Shown: positions 1 through 9,044 of the stretch, piece after piece | How positions within the stretch are numbered: position 1 is the stretch's first letter | Layout: the number at the start of each line of letters is the position of its first letter | Origin: Streptococcus sanguinis | Lineage (GTDB): Bacteria > Bacillota > Bacilli > Lactobacillales > Streptococcaceae | Direction: 5' to 3' | Length of the DNA stretch: 64,000 nt | NCBI RefSeq assembly: GCF_019929225.1 | Contig: NZ_JAHZPA010000002.1 | Coordinates: 62,001 to 126,000, forward strand | Program-made: the position numbers and the translations under genes | The notes under the pieces: generated by a model | What the model was told of the DNA's origin: nothing | The model's database searches: none | What the model saw: only the letters and a program-made list of their open reading frames with translations

Positions 1-1
1 A

Positions 2-511
2 TTCGACCAGTTCATATTGCTGGTAATCACGGCTTTTCAGTCTTTCCCATCTATCATTTTGGTCATTGCCATCGTCAGTATCTTGGGCATCGGTCTCCAG
101 CAAACCCTCATCGCTATCTGCTTGACGGCCTGGACCAAGTATGCCTACCTGATGCGCTCCATGACCCTGCAGCTGAAAAATGAACCCTATATCCAGTCCT
201 CTAAAATGTATGGTAATAGTTTTTGGACAAGCCTGAAAAATTATTATTTCCCCAGTCTTTTTCCTCAGATTCTGACGACTATGAGCTTTGACATCAGCAC
301 CATTATCATGGAAATCGCTGGTCTCAGCTTTGTCGGTCTGGGAGCTCAGGCACCGTCGCCTGAGTGGGGAGCCATGATCAATGACGGCCGGATTTACATC
401 CAGGAAGCCCCTTGGATTGTGGTCTTCCCTTGTATCTTGCTGATTCTGACGATTCTCCTCTTTACCAAGTTCGGAGACGCTCTGAACAGCAAGTACAACC
501 GCATGAATTGA
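2..511 (+). CDS. ABC transporter permease, C-terminal part (peptide/nickel family), cut by window edge
   Basis: The frame is open to the left edge, so only about the last 170 residues are present and no start can be assigned. It shows alternating membrane segments, the cytoplasmic loop typical of binding-protein-dependent permeases (roughly residues 60-90 of the visible part, with a Gly then a Leu-Phe-Pro) and the signature SFVGLGAQAPSPEWGAM shared by DppC/OppC/NikC proteins. It would form a membrane channel with a second permease and two ATPases outside the window. An 84-bp gap separates it from the nikA-like gene, so it may end a separate transporter operon, possibly a paralogue of the nik system. 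Substrate unknown. Confidence 0.85.
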   Translation, partial: FDQFILLVITAFQSFPSIILVIAIVSILGIGLQQTLIAICLTAWTKYAYLMRSMTLQLKNEPYIQSSKMYGNSFWTSLKNYYFPSLFPQILTTMSFDISTIIMEIAGLSFVGLGAQAPSPEWGAMINDGRIYIQEAPWIVVFPCILLILTILLFTKFGDALNSKYNRMN

Positions 512-595
512 TCATCAAAAAACATAAACTATAGCCCCTATCTCTTGGGACTGCAATCATAAAAAATATGAATACAAGAAAGTGATTCAATAAAA

Positions 596-2203
596 ATGAG
601 AAAAAAACTATTTTTATTAGTTGTCCTCTTGCTGCCTTTATTCTTGGTAGCCTGCCAGCAAAACTCAAATTCTTCCAAACAAGCCAATGAGAAAGACAAA
701 CTCACTATGGTCTGGGGAGAGGACTTTGGGGATGTCAATCCTCACCGCTACAATCCAGATCAATTTGTCATTCAGGATATGGTCTATGAAGGCCTAGTCC
801 GCTACGGTGACAATGGTAAAATCGAGCCAGCCTTGGCTGAAAGCTGGGATATCAGCGAAGATGGTAAAACCTATACCTTCAAGCTGAGAAAGGCAAAATT
901 CTCAGACGACTCTGACTTTAATGCTGAGAATGTCAAACGGAATTTCGATACCGTTTTTTCAGAGGAAAATAAGAAAAACCACACTTGGTTTGACTTCACC
1001 AACCAGTTGGAAAGCTATCGAGTTGTAGATGAGCATACCTTTGAGATTAAGCTCAAACAAGCCTACAGTGCGACTCTCTATGATTTATCAATGATTCGTC
1101 CGATTCGCTTCATTGCTGATGCTGCCTTTCCTGACGGAGATGATACGACTAAGGACAACCTCAAAAAGCCAATCGGAACCGGTCAATGGGTTGTCAAAGA
1201 CAAGAAGCCAAACGAGTACATCACCTTTACCCGTAACGAAAATTACTGGGGCGAAAAGCCTAAACTGAAAGAAGTAACTGTCAAGATTATTCCAGACCCG
1301 CAAACCCGTGCTCTTGAGTTTGAGTCTGGCAATGTTGACTTGATCTATGGAAATGGCGTTATCGGTCTGGATAACTTTGCCAAGTATGCCAAGGATGACA
1401 AGTACACGACAGATGTATCACAACCAATGTCCAGCCGCCTCATGCTCTTGAATGCCAAGCAAGAAATTTTCAAAGACAAGACTGTCCGTCAGGCCATGAA
1501 CCATGCAGTTGATAAGAAGTCTATCGCGAAAGACATTTTCCGCGGCACAGAAACACCAGCTGATACCATCTTCTCTAAGTCTACACCGCATTCTGACGCC
1601 AATCTGACTCCCTATGACTACGACATCAAGCAGGCTGAAAAGATGCTGGATCAAGCAGGCTGGAAGAAAGGCTCTGACGGTATCCGTGAAAAAGATGGCA
1701 AGAAATTGAGTCTGAATGTTCCTTATATCTCTTCTAAGGCGACAGACAAGGACTTGGTTGAGTACTTCCAAGGTGAATGGAAGAAAATCGGAATCGACGT
1801 TCAGCTTAAAGCTATGGAAGAAGATGACTACTGGGAAAATGCCAAGACAGGAAACTTTGACCTGATGTTGACTTATTCTTGGGGAGCACCGTGGGATCCG
1901 CATGCTTGGATGACTGCCTTGACTTCACCAGCAGACCATGGTCACCCAGAAAATGTTTCCCTAGAAGCTCTGCCATCTAAGCCAGAAATTGATAAAATTA
2001 TCAAGGCGACTCTGGTCGAACCAGACGAGGCAAAAGTCGATGAAGGCTACAAGAAAGTCCTCACTATGCTCCACGATGAAGCTATCTATATCCCAATCAC
2101 TTACCAATCCGTTGTTTCCGTCTACCGCAAGGGAGAACTCGATGGTATGCGCTTTGCTCCAGAAGAAAATGCTTTCCCACTGCGCTATATTGAGAAAAAA
2201 TAA
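596..2203 (+). CDS. nikA: Nickel-type ABC transporter substrate-binding lipoprotein
   Basis: 535 residues. A short signal peptide ends in the lipobox LVAC with Cys20, so the mature protein should be lipid-anchored outside the membrane. From about residue 38 it follows the SBP_bac_5 fold and resembles E. coli NikA more than OppA/DppA: near residue 165 there is RPIRF, which contains the Arg position used by NikA to hold the metal chelate, and near residue 427 WGAPWDPHAW, equivalent to the WGAPYDPHAF stretch of NikA. The Tyr of that stretch is Trp here. The start is taken at ATG 596 after a modest AAGAAAGTG ribosome site. Likely ligand is a nickel (or cobalt) chelate; a peptide or heme role cannot be excluded from sequence alone. 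Confidence 0.82.
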   Translation: MRKKLFLLVVLLLPLFLVACQQNSNSSKQANEKDKLTMVWGEDFGDVNPHRYNPDQFVIQDMVYEGLVRYGDNGKIEPALAESWDISEDGKTYTFKLRKAKFSDDSDFNAENVKRNFDTVFSEENKKNHTWFDFTNQLESYRVVDEHTFEIKLKQAYSATLYDLSMIRPIRFIADAAFPDGDDTTKDNLKKPIGTGQWVVKDKKPNEYITFTRNENYWGEKPKLKEVTVKIIPDPQTRALEFESGNVDLIYGNGVIGLDNFAKYAKDDKYTTDVSQPMSSRLMLLNAKQEIFKDKTVRQAMNHAVDKKSIAKDIFRGTETPADTIFSKSTPHSDANLTPYDYDIKQAEKMLDQAGWKKGSDGIREKDGKKLSLNVPYISSKATDKDLVEYFQGEWKKIGIDVQLKAMEEDDYWENAKTGNFDLMLTYSWGAPWDPHAWMTALTSPADHGHPENVSLEALPSKPEIDKIIKATLVEPDEAKVDEGYKKVLTMLHDEAIYIPITYQSVVSVYRKGELDGMRFAPEENAFPLRYIEKK

Positions 2204-2238
2204 AAACCTGGCTTCATAACTACAAATTTTAATATAAA

Positions 2239-2288
2239 GGGAGTAGTGCTGCTGAGTTGAAAAGCTTAGCAGCCGCCCCTTTTCTTTT
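2239..2288 (+). terminator. Hairpin with U-tract between nikA and nikB (attenuator-like)
   Basis: Arms CTGCTGAG (2249-2256) and CTTAGCAG (2265-2272) pair with one G-U. The stem extends through G2248-C2273 and GGG/CCC blocks and is followed by TTTTCTTTT. It sits between the binding-protein gene and the permease gene, where partial termination commonly gives excess binding protein. Confidence 0.6.
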
Positions 2289-2295
2289 AAGGACT

Positions 2296-3237
2296 ATGAA
2301 AAAAGATTTATTTAAAAAAATAGTTTCTTTCTTAGCTGCCCTGTTGATGATATCAGTCTTGACCTTTCTCTTGGCCAAGCTATCCTCGGCGGATCAAGCA
2401 GAAAATTATTTAAGGGTATCTAAGATTCAAGTGACTCCTCAATCCTTGGAAAAAGCCAGAGAATATCTGGGCCTCAATCAACCTTGGCCCCAGCAGTATC
2501 TGGGTTGGCTGACTAAGGCCCTTCGTGGGGATTTTGGAACGTCTTATCTATTAAAGGTTCCTGTCCTGCCCTTGGTGTTGGAACGTTTCCAGTCGACTCT
2601 TTCTCTGGGCTTGACATCCTTTGCGCTCATTTTGCTTACATCCATTCCTTTGGGAATATTTAGTGCAGTCTACAAGGAGTCTCTCTTTGATAAGGTCACT
2701 CGCTTTCTATCCTTTTCCAGCGTTTCCATGCCCAGCTTTTGGCTAGGCTACATGCTGATTGTGATTTTTGCTGTTCAGCTCAGATGGCTGCCAGTTTCGG
2801 GCAAGCAGGACCTTAGCAGCTTGATTCTTCCTAGTCTGACCCTCAGTATGTCATTGATTGGCCAATATACCGCTTTGATCCGCAAGGCCGTGCTGGAGCA
2901 GATGAACAGTGTCCATGTTGAAAATGCCCTCCTGCGCGGAGTCAGTAAGTTCTTCCTGGTCAAGAATCATCTCTTGAGAAATTCCCTGCCAGCCATTGCG
3001 ACAGGCCTGAGCCTGACCTTGGTCTATCTTCTGACAGGATCCTTAATTGTCGAAGAAGTCTTCTCCTGGAATGGTGTCGGCTCTCTCTTTGTAGATGCGC
3101 TGCAGTCTGTGGATCTGCCCATCATCCAGTGCTGTATGCTTTTATTTGGCCTATTATTCTTGGGAAATAACATTCTAACCCAGCAGCTGCCGCTCTGGAT
3201 AGATCCTAGAGTCAGAAAAAGGAGGAGCAATGTCTAA
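2296..3237 (+). CDS. nikB: Nickel-type ABC transporter permease 1
   Basis: 313 residues, about six membrane segments, with the DppB/NikB architecture: an N-terminal helix, a periplasmic segment, and the permease domain from about residue 85. The cytoplasmic loop carries LLRGVSKFFLVKNHLLRNSLP, the conserved coupling region. A longer frame begins at TTG 2257, but that codon lies in the loop of the preceding terminator-like hairpin. ATG 2296 has AAGGA just upstream and is preferred. It overlaps the next permease by 8 bp, as expected for co-translated partners. It forms the channel with the downstream permease. Confidence 0.85.
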   Translation: MKKDLFKKIVSFLAALLMISVLTFLLAKLSSADQAENYLRVSKIQVTPQSLEKAREYLGLNQPWPQQYLGWLTKALRGDFGTSYLLKVPVLPLVLERFQSTLSLGLTSFALILLTSIPLGIFSAVYKESLFDKVTRFLSFSSVSMPSFWLGYMLIVIFAVQLRWLPVSGKQDLSSLILPSLTLSMSLIGQYTALIRKAVLEQMNSVHVENALLRGVSKFFLVKNHLLRNSLPAIATGLSLTLVYLLTGSLIVEEVFSWNGVGSLFVDALQSVDLPIIQCCMLLFGLLFLGNNILTQQLPLWIDPRVRKRRSNV

Positions 3238-4036
3238 ACGATTTATTTTTTCAAGTGTCATTTTGCTGGTCCTCTTCATCTGCGCTCTCTTTGCTCCCTA
3301 TCTATCCTCTTTTGATCCCCAGCATGTGGAGATTTCAAATAAACTAATGGCACCTGACGCTGTTCATCTGCTGGGGACCGATCAGCTGGGCAGAGATGTC
3401 TTGTCTCGTCTGCTGCACGGGGCTCGTTATTCCCTCTTTTTATCCTTGACTATCAGTCTGCTGGAAGTGGTTATCGGTGTGGCAGTTGGCTTGCTGATTG
3501 GATGGTACCAGGGAAAGGCGGAAGCCACCTTCTTATGGTTTGCAAATGTTATTTCCGCCTTTCCTAGCTTCCTGCTATCGCTAGCTACAGTTGGGATATT
3601 GGGACAGGGAATGACCAATATGATTCTAGCCATTGTCATCATAGAGTGGGTCTATTATGCTCGGGTGACGGCCAATCTGGTCAAGAGTGCCAAAGAGGAA
3701 GCCTACGTCATTTCTGCTCAGACCATGGGCCTCTCTCAGATTCATATTCTCAAAACTCATATCCTGCCCTTTATCTACAAGCCTATTTTGATTATTGTGC
3801 TGATGAATATTGGGAATATCATTCTCATGATTTCTGGCTTTTCCTTTCTGGGAATCGGTGTCCAGCCCAATATTACCGAATGGGGTATGATGCTGCATGA
3901 TGCTAGAAGCCATTTTCAAACGGCAACTTGGATGATGCTGGCGCCCGGACTGGCTATCTTTCTGACTGTGGTCGCCTTTAATCTATTTGCCGAATGCTTT
4001 GAAGAGAAAGGCTGGAAACAGATATGGAAAAAATAG
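3230..4036 (+). CDS. nikC: Nickel-type ABC transporter permease 2
   Basis: 268 residues with an N-terminal anchor helix, then a short motif LLGTDQLGRDVLSRLLHGAR characteristic of the DppC/NikC/OppC subfamily, and a permease domain ending in FSFLGIGVQPNITEWG. The start ATG 3230 follows a strong GGAGGAG site and lies inside the end of nikB. The stop lies 13 bp inside nikD. Together with NikB it should form the heterodimeric membrane pore of the transporter. Confidence 0.85.
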   Translation: MSKRFIFSSVILLVLFICALFAPYLSSFDPQHVEISNKLMAPDAVHLLGTDQLGRDVLSRLLHGARYSLFLSLTISLLEVVIGVAVGLLIGWYQGKAEATFLWFANVISAFPSFLLSLATVGILGQGMTNMILAIVIIEWVYYARVTANLVKSAKEEAYVISAQTMGLSQIHILKTHILPFIYKPILIIVLMNIGNIILMISGFSFLGIGVQPNITEWGMMLHDARSHFQTATWMMLAPGLAIFLTVVAFNLFAECFEEKGWKQIWKK

Positions 4037-4815
4037 CAGTAAAGCAACTGACAGCCCAGATTGAGGGAAAGACCATACTGCAGGACATCAGCTTTGAAGT
4101 GGAGGCGGGTCAGTCTCTGGTCATCATTGGGGAGAGTGGTTCTGGTAAAACCCTCTTAACCAAGATATTGATTGGCCAGCTGCCTTTATCCTTGAGCATG
4201 CAAGGAGAAGTTCACTATGGCTACATGTCTCTGGAGCGCAACTCTCTCAAGGACTGGCAGCAGCTGCGGGGGAGACGAGTGGCCTATATGTCTCAAAATC
4301 CGATGGCTATGTTCAATCCTTTTCAGACCATTCAAAGTCATTTTTGGGAAACCCTGCGCAGCCATAGCAAGATTTCAAAGAGCGCTTGTCTGACTAAGGC
4401 CCTAGCCTCTATGAAAGAAGTCAGACTGGGAGAGTCGGAAGAGCTTTTGAAGAAATATCCTTTTGAGCTCAGCGGCGGTATGCTGCAGCGGGTCATGTTG
4501 GCTATCTTGCTTTGCCTAGAGCCAGAGACCATCATTTTGGATGAGCCTACTTCGGCGCTGGATATCCACAATCGCGAGCAGATTATCCTCATCTTAAAGG
4601 AGCAGTTAGCTAAAGGCAAGACCCTCATCACAGTGACCCATGATTATCATTTGGCGCGGGAGCTGGGAGGCAAGATGCTTGTCATGTATCAAGGGGCTAT
4701 CATGGAGGAAGGGCATGTGTCCAAGCTTCTCGAAAGTCCTTCGCAACCCTATAGCCAAGACCTTATCTTAGGAAATCCATACGAACGGTTGGTGAGACAA
4801 GATGTTGGAATGTAG
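4024..4815 (+). CDS. nikD: Nickel-type ABC transporter ATPase 1
   Basis: 263 residues. Walker A GESGSGKTLL (about residue 38-47), Q-loop MSQNPMAMFNP, signature LSGGMLQR, Walker B TIILDEPTSALD and an H-loop VTHDYH are all present, so this should be an active ATPase subunit. The C-terminal segment contains the SQPYSQDLI stretch of peptide/nickel ATPases. The gene overlaps both neighbours (13 and 14 bp), consistent with one polycistronic unit. The cytoplasmic protein would pair with NikE to power uptake. Confidence 0.87.
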   Translation: MEKIAVKQLTAQIEGKTILQDISFEVEAGQSLVIIGESGSGKTLLTKILIGQLPLSLSMQGEVHYGYMSLERNSLKDWQQLRGRRVAYMSQNPMAMFNPFQTIQSHFWETLRSHSKISKSACLTKALASMKEVRLGESEELLKKYPFELSGGMLQRVMLAILLCLEPETIILDEPTSALDIHNREQIILILKEQLAKGKTLITVTHDYHLARELGGKMLVMYQGAIMEEGHVSKLLESPSQPYSQDLILGNPYERLVRQDVGM

Positions 4816-5512
4816 ACATGTTTTTAAAAAATTCGAGGGCAAAATGGTTGTCAAAGACTGTAACTTTTCCGTCCAGAAGGGTGAAATGATCGGCCTGATG
4901 GGCGAGAGCGGCAGTGGTAAGAGCACGCTGGCTAAATTGCTGATTGGTCTAGAAAAGCCCAATCAAGGCCAGGTCTTACTGGATGGCCAGCCCTACTCAG
5001 TCAAAAAGTCTGGCGTGAGAATTTTGCTGGTCTTTCAAGACTCGCTCCATTCGGTCAATCCGCACTTTACAGTCGAGCAGGTCTTGACAGAGGCCCTGCC
5101 GAAGGATGTGGCTAGAGAAGAGATAGAAGCCATTCTAGAAGACGTCGGTCTGGATAAAAGCTATCTGACTCAGCCAGCGCGCCAGCTCAGTGGCGGCCAG
5201 CTCCAACGGATTTGCATCGCCCGCGGCCTGCTCTTAAAGCCAGATATTCTTATCTTTGATGAGGCTCTGAGCGGTCTGGATCCCATTGTTCAGGGAAGGT
5301 TGTTACGCCTCCTATATGATTTGTGGGAGAAATACCAGCTGACCTATCTTTTCATTTCTCATGACTTTAAGCTGAGCTATGCTCTCTGCCATCGGATTTT
5401 GGTCATGGCAGACGGGGAAATCGTTGACGAGATAAAGGACTTTGAGCTTCCTATCCAGGCTCATCACCCTGTGACAAAAAAGTTGATAGGCGACAAGGGA
5501 CATTTCAGTTGA
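4802..5512 (+). CDS. nikE: Nickel-type ABC transporter ATPase 2
   Basis: 236 residues. Walker A GESGSGKSTLAK, signature LSGGQLQR, Walker B ILIFDEALSGLD and H-loop ISHDF are intact. It is shorter than many OppF/DppF proteins, as is usual for NikE. The start ATG 4802 lies inside nikD. It closes the nikABCDE-like operon. The next gene begins 52 bp on with its own ribosome site and no clear terminator between them, so read-through is possible. Confidence 0.85.
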   Translation: MLECRHVFKKFEGKMVVKDCNFSVQKGEMIGLMGESGSGKSTLAKLLIGLEKPNQGQVLLDGQPYSVKKSGVRILLVFQDSLHSVNPHFTVEQVLTEALPKDVAREEIEAILEDVGLDKSYLTQPARQLSGGQLQRICIARGLLLKPDILIFDEALSGLDPIVQGRLLRLLYDLWEKYQLTYLFISHDFKLSYALCHRILVMADGEIVDEIKDFELPIQAHHPVTKKLIGDKGHFS

Positions 5513-5564
5513 TGTGTGCCCCAGCCAGCTAATCTATTTTAGAATTAAAAATAAAGGAACATAT

Positions 5565-6140
5565 ATGAAACGTACTTTTGAAACGAGAAAACTTTACTTC
5601 GGATTTCCAGTCTTCTTTTTAGGCTATAAGGACGATGTGCACGGCTATAATATTTCGACCTCAAGCTCGGTTTATTCCTTGGGTAGCATGATGGTTATTG
5701 CCATGCGTACCAAGGGGAATGCCATTACAGAGATTGCCAAGCACCAGCAATTCACAGTCAATGTCCCTGAGAAGGATTTGACCAAAGAGTCTGAAATTGC
5801 TGGCTTCAACAGCCGCAAGGACAAATTTGCCCTGACCGGTCTTAGCTACACAATCGGCGAGACCGTGGATGCTCCGCTGGTAGACCAGTGCCCTGTATCC
5901 ATTGAGTGTCAGGTGCTGGACATGGTCGAATGCGGTGCCTTGACCAATGTCATCGCCCGTGTCACTCGGCGCGTGGTTGATGAAGACTTGATTGATGAGA
6001 ATGACGCTTTCCGCAGTGATCGTTTTTCCCCTATCAGCTACATGGGAGATGGAGATGGCCGGCTTTACCGCTATTTCAGCGACGAGTCAGTCAAGATGGG
6101 ATCCATTATCAAAGAAATCCGCAAACAAGAAGAAAAATAA
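5565..6140 (+). CDS. Flavin reductase family protein (FMN-binding split barrel)
   Basis: 191 residues. The N-terminal half has the flavoredoxin-like pattern YNISTSSSVYSLGSMMVIAM, followed by FTVNVPEKDLTKESEIAGFNSRKDKF, where the Asn-Val and Glu-Ile-Ala-Gly positions fit FMN-binding split-barrel reductases. The second half has the usual SIECQVLDMVECG segment. A longer frame starts at 5514, but ATG 5565 after AAAGGAAC is preferred. Substrate and redox partner are unknown. A link to cobalamin reduction is tempting because reduced flavin can reduce cob(II)alamin for adenosyltransferases and QueG, but nothing in the sequence proves it. Confidence 0.75.
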   Translation: MKRTFETRKLYFGFPVFFLGYKDDVHGYNISTSSSVYSLGSMMVIAMRTKGNAITEIAKHQQFTVNVPEKDLTKESEIAGFNSRKDKFALTGLSYTIGETVDAPLVDQCPVSIECQVLDMVECGALTNVIARVTRRVVDEDLIDENDAFRSDRFSPISYMGDGDGRLYRYFSDESVKMGSIIKEIRKQEEK

Positions 6141-6142
6141 AG

Positions 6143-6180
6143 AAACCGCTGAGATATTTACGTCTCAGCGGTTTAGTTTT
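6143..6180. terminator. Bidirectional terminator between flavin reductase and queG
   Basis: Perfect 12-bp inverted repeat, arms 6143-6154 and 6163-6174 (AAACCGCTGAGA and its complement), loop TATTTACG, with T-rich sequence on the plus side and an A-rich start that serves the minus strand. It separates two convergent genes; the queG stop codon lies in its 3' arm. Confidence 0.85.
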
Positions 6181-7315
6181 CTATCACTAGTTTTTCTTTT
6201 AGGCCAAATTTCTCTAGAAAACGGCCTTGCTCTTCTTGGATTTGCGGAGTTGGATTTTTGATGCCCATGACTAGTTCTATCATTTCTGGATGGACCTCAC
6301 GCACCAGCTGACTCAGAGCCCAGATAGCTGTAGCGACATGAATCGGATTTTGCCCCTTGTCGATAATTTCCAGCATTTTAGGAATGGCAGAGCGGTCATT
6401 GGCATTTGCCAGAGCGATAATGGCATTGCGCTGCAGGATGTTTTTCCCCCGCCAGCTGCCGGCCACATGACCGAATTTCTCCTTAAACTGACCGTTGGAA
6501 AGCTCCAAGAAAGGCAGGAGCTCCGGATGAGAAAGGTCGGGATCAATCTCTGTCGCCAGAGGATTGCCCAAACCTTTATTGTAAGGGCAGCAGATTTGGC
6601 AGATATCACAGCCATAGATGACCGTTTTAATCTTCTTGCGAAATTCCAGATCCATGACGCCCTTGTCCTGAGTCTGAAAGGATAGACAGCGCTTGGCATT
6701 CATGCTGCCATCGCCAATCAAGCAGGAAGTAGGGCAGGCTGTCACGCAGCGATTGCAGTCTCCGCATCCGTAGTCGACAGGCTGATCAGGCTCGATGTCC
6801 AGATTGGTGATTAGCTCTCCCAAAAACATATAGGAGCCAAATTCCTTGGAGATGACCAAGCCGTTCTTGCCGATAAAGCCGATTCCTGCTCTTTGGGCTA
6901 CGGCGGTATCGACCAAGGCGCCCGTGTCCACCATGCCCTTGTACTCAAAATCAGCGGTCAGTTCCTCAATTCCCTTGGCAAGCCGGTCCAGCTTGTCCTG
7001 TAGGACATAATGGTAGTCCAGCCCCCAGCTGTTAGGGGTAAATTTCCCACGTTTATAGGCCGTTTTCTGAGGTTGCTGCTTGAGCTTGTGGGGGTAGGCG
7101 ACTGCGATAGAGATGATGGTCTTAGCCGAAGCCAGACTCAGCTTAGGTTTGATTCGCTCCTCGATGTTCTTATGCTCAAATCCTGAATTTCGCCCTTCTT
7201 CTACAGCCAAGCGCAGCGACTTCTCCAGATAGTCAAAATCATCCGCTGTCGTAAAACCAATCTTAGAAATCCCAATTTTTTTTGCTAAGTTAATAATTTC
7301 TTCTTTGATGTTCAT
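6173..7315 (-). CDS. queG: Epoxyqueuosine reductase QueG
   Basis: 380 residues, full length for the family. Two 4Fe-4S cluster motifs are visible, CGDCNRCVTACPTSC (about residues 184-198) and CDICQICCPYNKG (about 236-248), followed by a C-terminal HEAT-like helical region (NAIIALANANDRSAIPKML). QueG performs the last step of queuosine synthesis in tRNA and needs cobalamin as well as the clusters. It is therefore a third B12 user next to the eut/pdu genes, the only one that does not need the adenosyl form. It is transcribed away from them and converges on the flavin reductase. Confidence 0.92.
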   Translation of the reverse strand: MNIKEEIINLAKKIGISKIGFTTADDFDYLEKSLRLAVEEGRNSGFEHKNIEERIKPKLSLASAKTIISIAVAYPHKLKQQPQKTAYKRGKFTPNSWGLDYHYVLQDKLDRLAKGIEELTADFEYKGMVDTGALVDTAVAQRAGIGFIGKNGLVISKEFGSYMFLGELITNLDIEPDQPVDYGCGDCNRCVTACPTSCLIGDGSMNAKRCLSFQTQDKGVMDLEFRKKIKTVIYGCDICQICCPYNKGLGNPLATEIDPDLSHPELLPFLELSNGQFKEKFGHVAGSWRGKNILQRNAIIALANANDRSAIPKMLEIIDKGQNPIHVATAIWALSQLVREVHPEMIELVMGIKNPTPQIQEEQGRFLEKFGLKEKLVIEN

Positions 7316-7379
7316 CCTTATTATTATAGCGGAAAAATGCCAACTTGGCGAATGATTGAGAAAGGGAATTATCCTATAG

Positions 7380-7434
7380 AACTATACCTATAGTTTTATA
7401 AGACTTCCTTAGCCTATATACTGTATGATATAAT
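7380..7434 (+). promoter_or_regulatory. Promoter with upstream palindrome
   Basis: An extended -10 element (TG-A-TATAAT) lies at 7426-7434. Upstream, at 7380-7395, is a perfect 7-bp palindrome AACTATA/TATAGTT with a CC centre, a candidate operator between queG and the downstream membrane protein gene. No good -35 is seen, in keeping with an extended -10 promoter. Confidence 0.5.
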
Positions 7435-7505
7435 GAAATGTGGAATTTTTTTATAGAAAGTTCCGCAAAGTTTAGGGAATTTTTTTAATAAATGGGAGTT
7501 ATAAT

Positions 7506-8147
7506 ATGAAAAAGAGATACTATGAATTTTTGAATGTTCTTGTTACGGATTGTAATCCAATCAGAAACTTAGATTTTTATAAGGCTGGTTTAATTGAGTT
7601 ATTTTTTATCTCGCTGGTATCTATCGTTTCGATTTTCTTGCGTGGTGAGATGCATGAGCGGAGCATGATGGTCATGCAGTTTACTATTGGGCACATCGCT
7701 ATCTTGTTGCTAGCCTTCTTATTGTTCCAAAAGTTTTTTGATACCAAGGTGCTGCAGGTCGTTCCGACCAGTTCTTACCTATTCCTGCATTTTGAATTGC
7801 TTTTTTGGGGCTCCATCTTTTTTGGTGAGAACTACTTAGCATTTTTCCTGATTTTTATCATACTGAGTTTGTCTTACCAGCTGATCAATTTGCTCTATCA
7901 GATGGTGATTGTTTCAAAATTGAGATATTTTGAACAGAAACAAAAGATCAACATTTTGCAGATTCACGCCATCGTCCTGTGCTGCCTGTCAGCAGGAGTA
8001 GCAGTCATCACTCGCCTGTTTATGCTGTCAGGAATCTATATGATTATTGCATTAGTAGGCTTGAGCATTGCATTGACGCCCTTGTATCTATTGGGCTATG
8101 CACAAGTTTTCACAGGCTGGAGAAATCAAGTGCCTGAAAAATGGTAG
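7506..8147 (+). CDS. Predicted membrane protein, function unknown
   Basis: 213 residues with a charged N-terminus (MKKRYYEFLNVL) and about five or six hydrophobic segments from residue 28 to near the end; no catalytic or transport motif is recognised. GGGAGTT precedes ATG 7506. It resembles the integral subunit of a small exporter but has no ATPase neighbour. A decayed paralogue of its N-terminus lies at 9765, on the far side of the insertion element, so this region once held a tandem family. Possible roles such as an immunity or lipid-modifying protein are guesses. Confidence 0.65.
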   Translation: MKKRYYEFLNVLVTDCNPIRNLDFYKAGLIELFFISLVSIVSIFLRGEMHERSMMVMQFTIGHIAILLLAFLLFQKFFDTKVLQVVPTSSYLFLHFELLFWGSIFFGENYLAFFLIFIILSLSYQLINLLYQMVIVSKLRYFEQKQKINILQIHAIVLCCLSAGVAVITRLFMLSGIYMIIALVGLSIALTPLYLLGYAQVFTGWRNQVPEKW

Positions 8148-8204
8148 AATTGAGGGGGATTATCGAAGAGATAATGTACTGACCCCAAAAAGTTAGACAA
8201 TTAA

Positions 8205-9044
8205 TTATTGAAAGGATTTAGTTCTGTATTGCACAGGGCTAAGTCCTTTTAGTTTGACTTTGATTCGTTTGTTATTGTAGTAATCAATGTAGTCCACAAT
8301 AGCTTGCTCAAGGTCTTCTAAAGACCTAAAGTTCTTCTCATAACCGTAAAACATCTCAGACTTAAGAATGCCAAAGAAGGACTCCATCATGCCGTTGTCT
8401 GGGCTGTTACCCTTGCGTGACATGGATGGCTGAATTCCCTTATTCTCTAGAAACCGATGATAAGAATCATGTTGGTATTGCCAGCCTTGATCGCTATGGA
8501 GAATCGTATTCTCGTAGTGTTTCTTTGTGAATGCCTGTTCCAACATGGTCTTCACTTGTTCTAAATTTGGTGAAGTAGAAAGATGATAAGCGATGATTTC
8601 ACTGTTATATCCATCCAGAACAGGGGATAAATAGAGTTTCTGCCTGCTTGCTGGAATGGCAAACTCTGTCACATCCGTATAGCACTTTTCCATTGGCTTG
8701 GCTGCTTCAAACTGGCGTTGAATGAGATTCTCTGCTTTCTTGCCAATCTCTCCTTGGTAGGAAGAATACTTCCGTTTTCGACGAATTCGAGCCGTTAAAC
8801 CAAGGACTTTCATCAGCCGTTGGACCTTCTTATGATTCACCACGAAGCCATGATTTCTTAATTCAAGAGTAACTCTCCGATAGCCATAATTTCCTTTATG
8901 CGCACTATAAATGGCCTGAATTTCAGCTTTAAGTTCTTGATTCTTATCTGGTTGATCTAGCTGTTTTAAGTGATAGTAGTAAGTTGAGCGAGCTAAATGT
9001 GCCGTTTCAAGAAGTAAATCTAATCGAAATCCTCCTGAAACCAT
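8205..9044 (-). CDS. IS3-family transposase OrfB (DDE integrase)
   Basis: 279 residues. An N-terminal HTH_21-type segment ([22 protein letters not shown]) is followed by the rve integrase core, with catalytic Asp in YTDVTEF, Asp in LHSDQGWQY and Glu in NGMMESFFG. The C-terminal [10 protein letters not shown] is typical of the IS150/IS3 group. It overlaps orfA by 25 bp in another frame. A fused OrfAB could arise by frameshifting, or OrfB by coupled re-initiation at ATG 9044, which sits in the orfA end as AAATGG. Confidence 0.9.
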   Translation of the reverse strand: MVSGGFRLDLLLETAHLARSTYYYHLKQLDQPDKNQELKAEIQAIYSAHKGNYGYRRVTLELRNHGFVVNHKKVQRLMKVLGLTARIRRKRKYSSYQGEIGKKAENLIQRQFEAAKPMEKCYTDVTEFAIPASRQKLYLSPVLDGYNSEIIAYHLSTSPNLEQVKTMLEQAFTKKHYENTILHSDQGWQYQHDSYHRFLENKGIQPSMSRKGNSPDNGMMESFFGILKSEMFYGYEKNFRSLEDLEQAIVDYIDYYNNKRIKVKLKGLSPVQYRTKSFQ

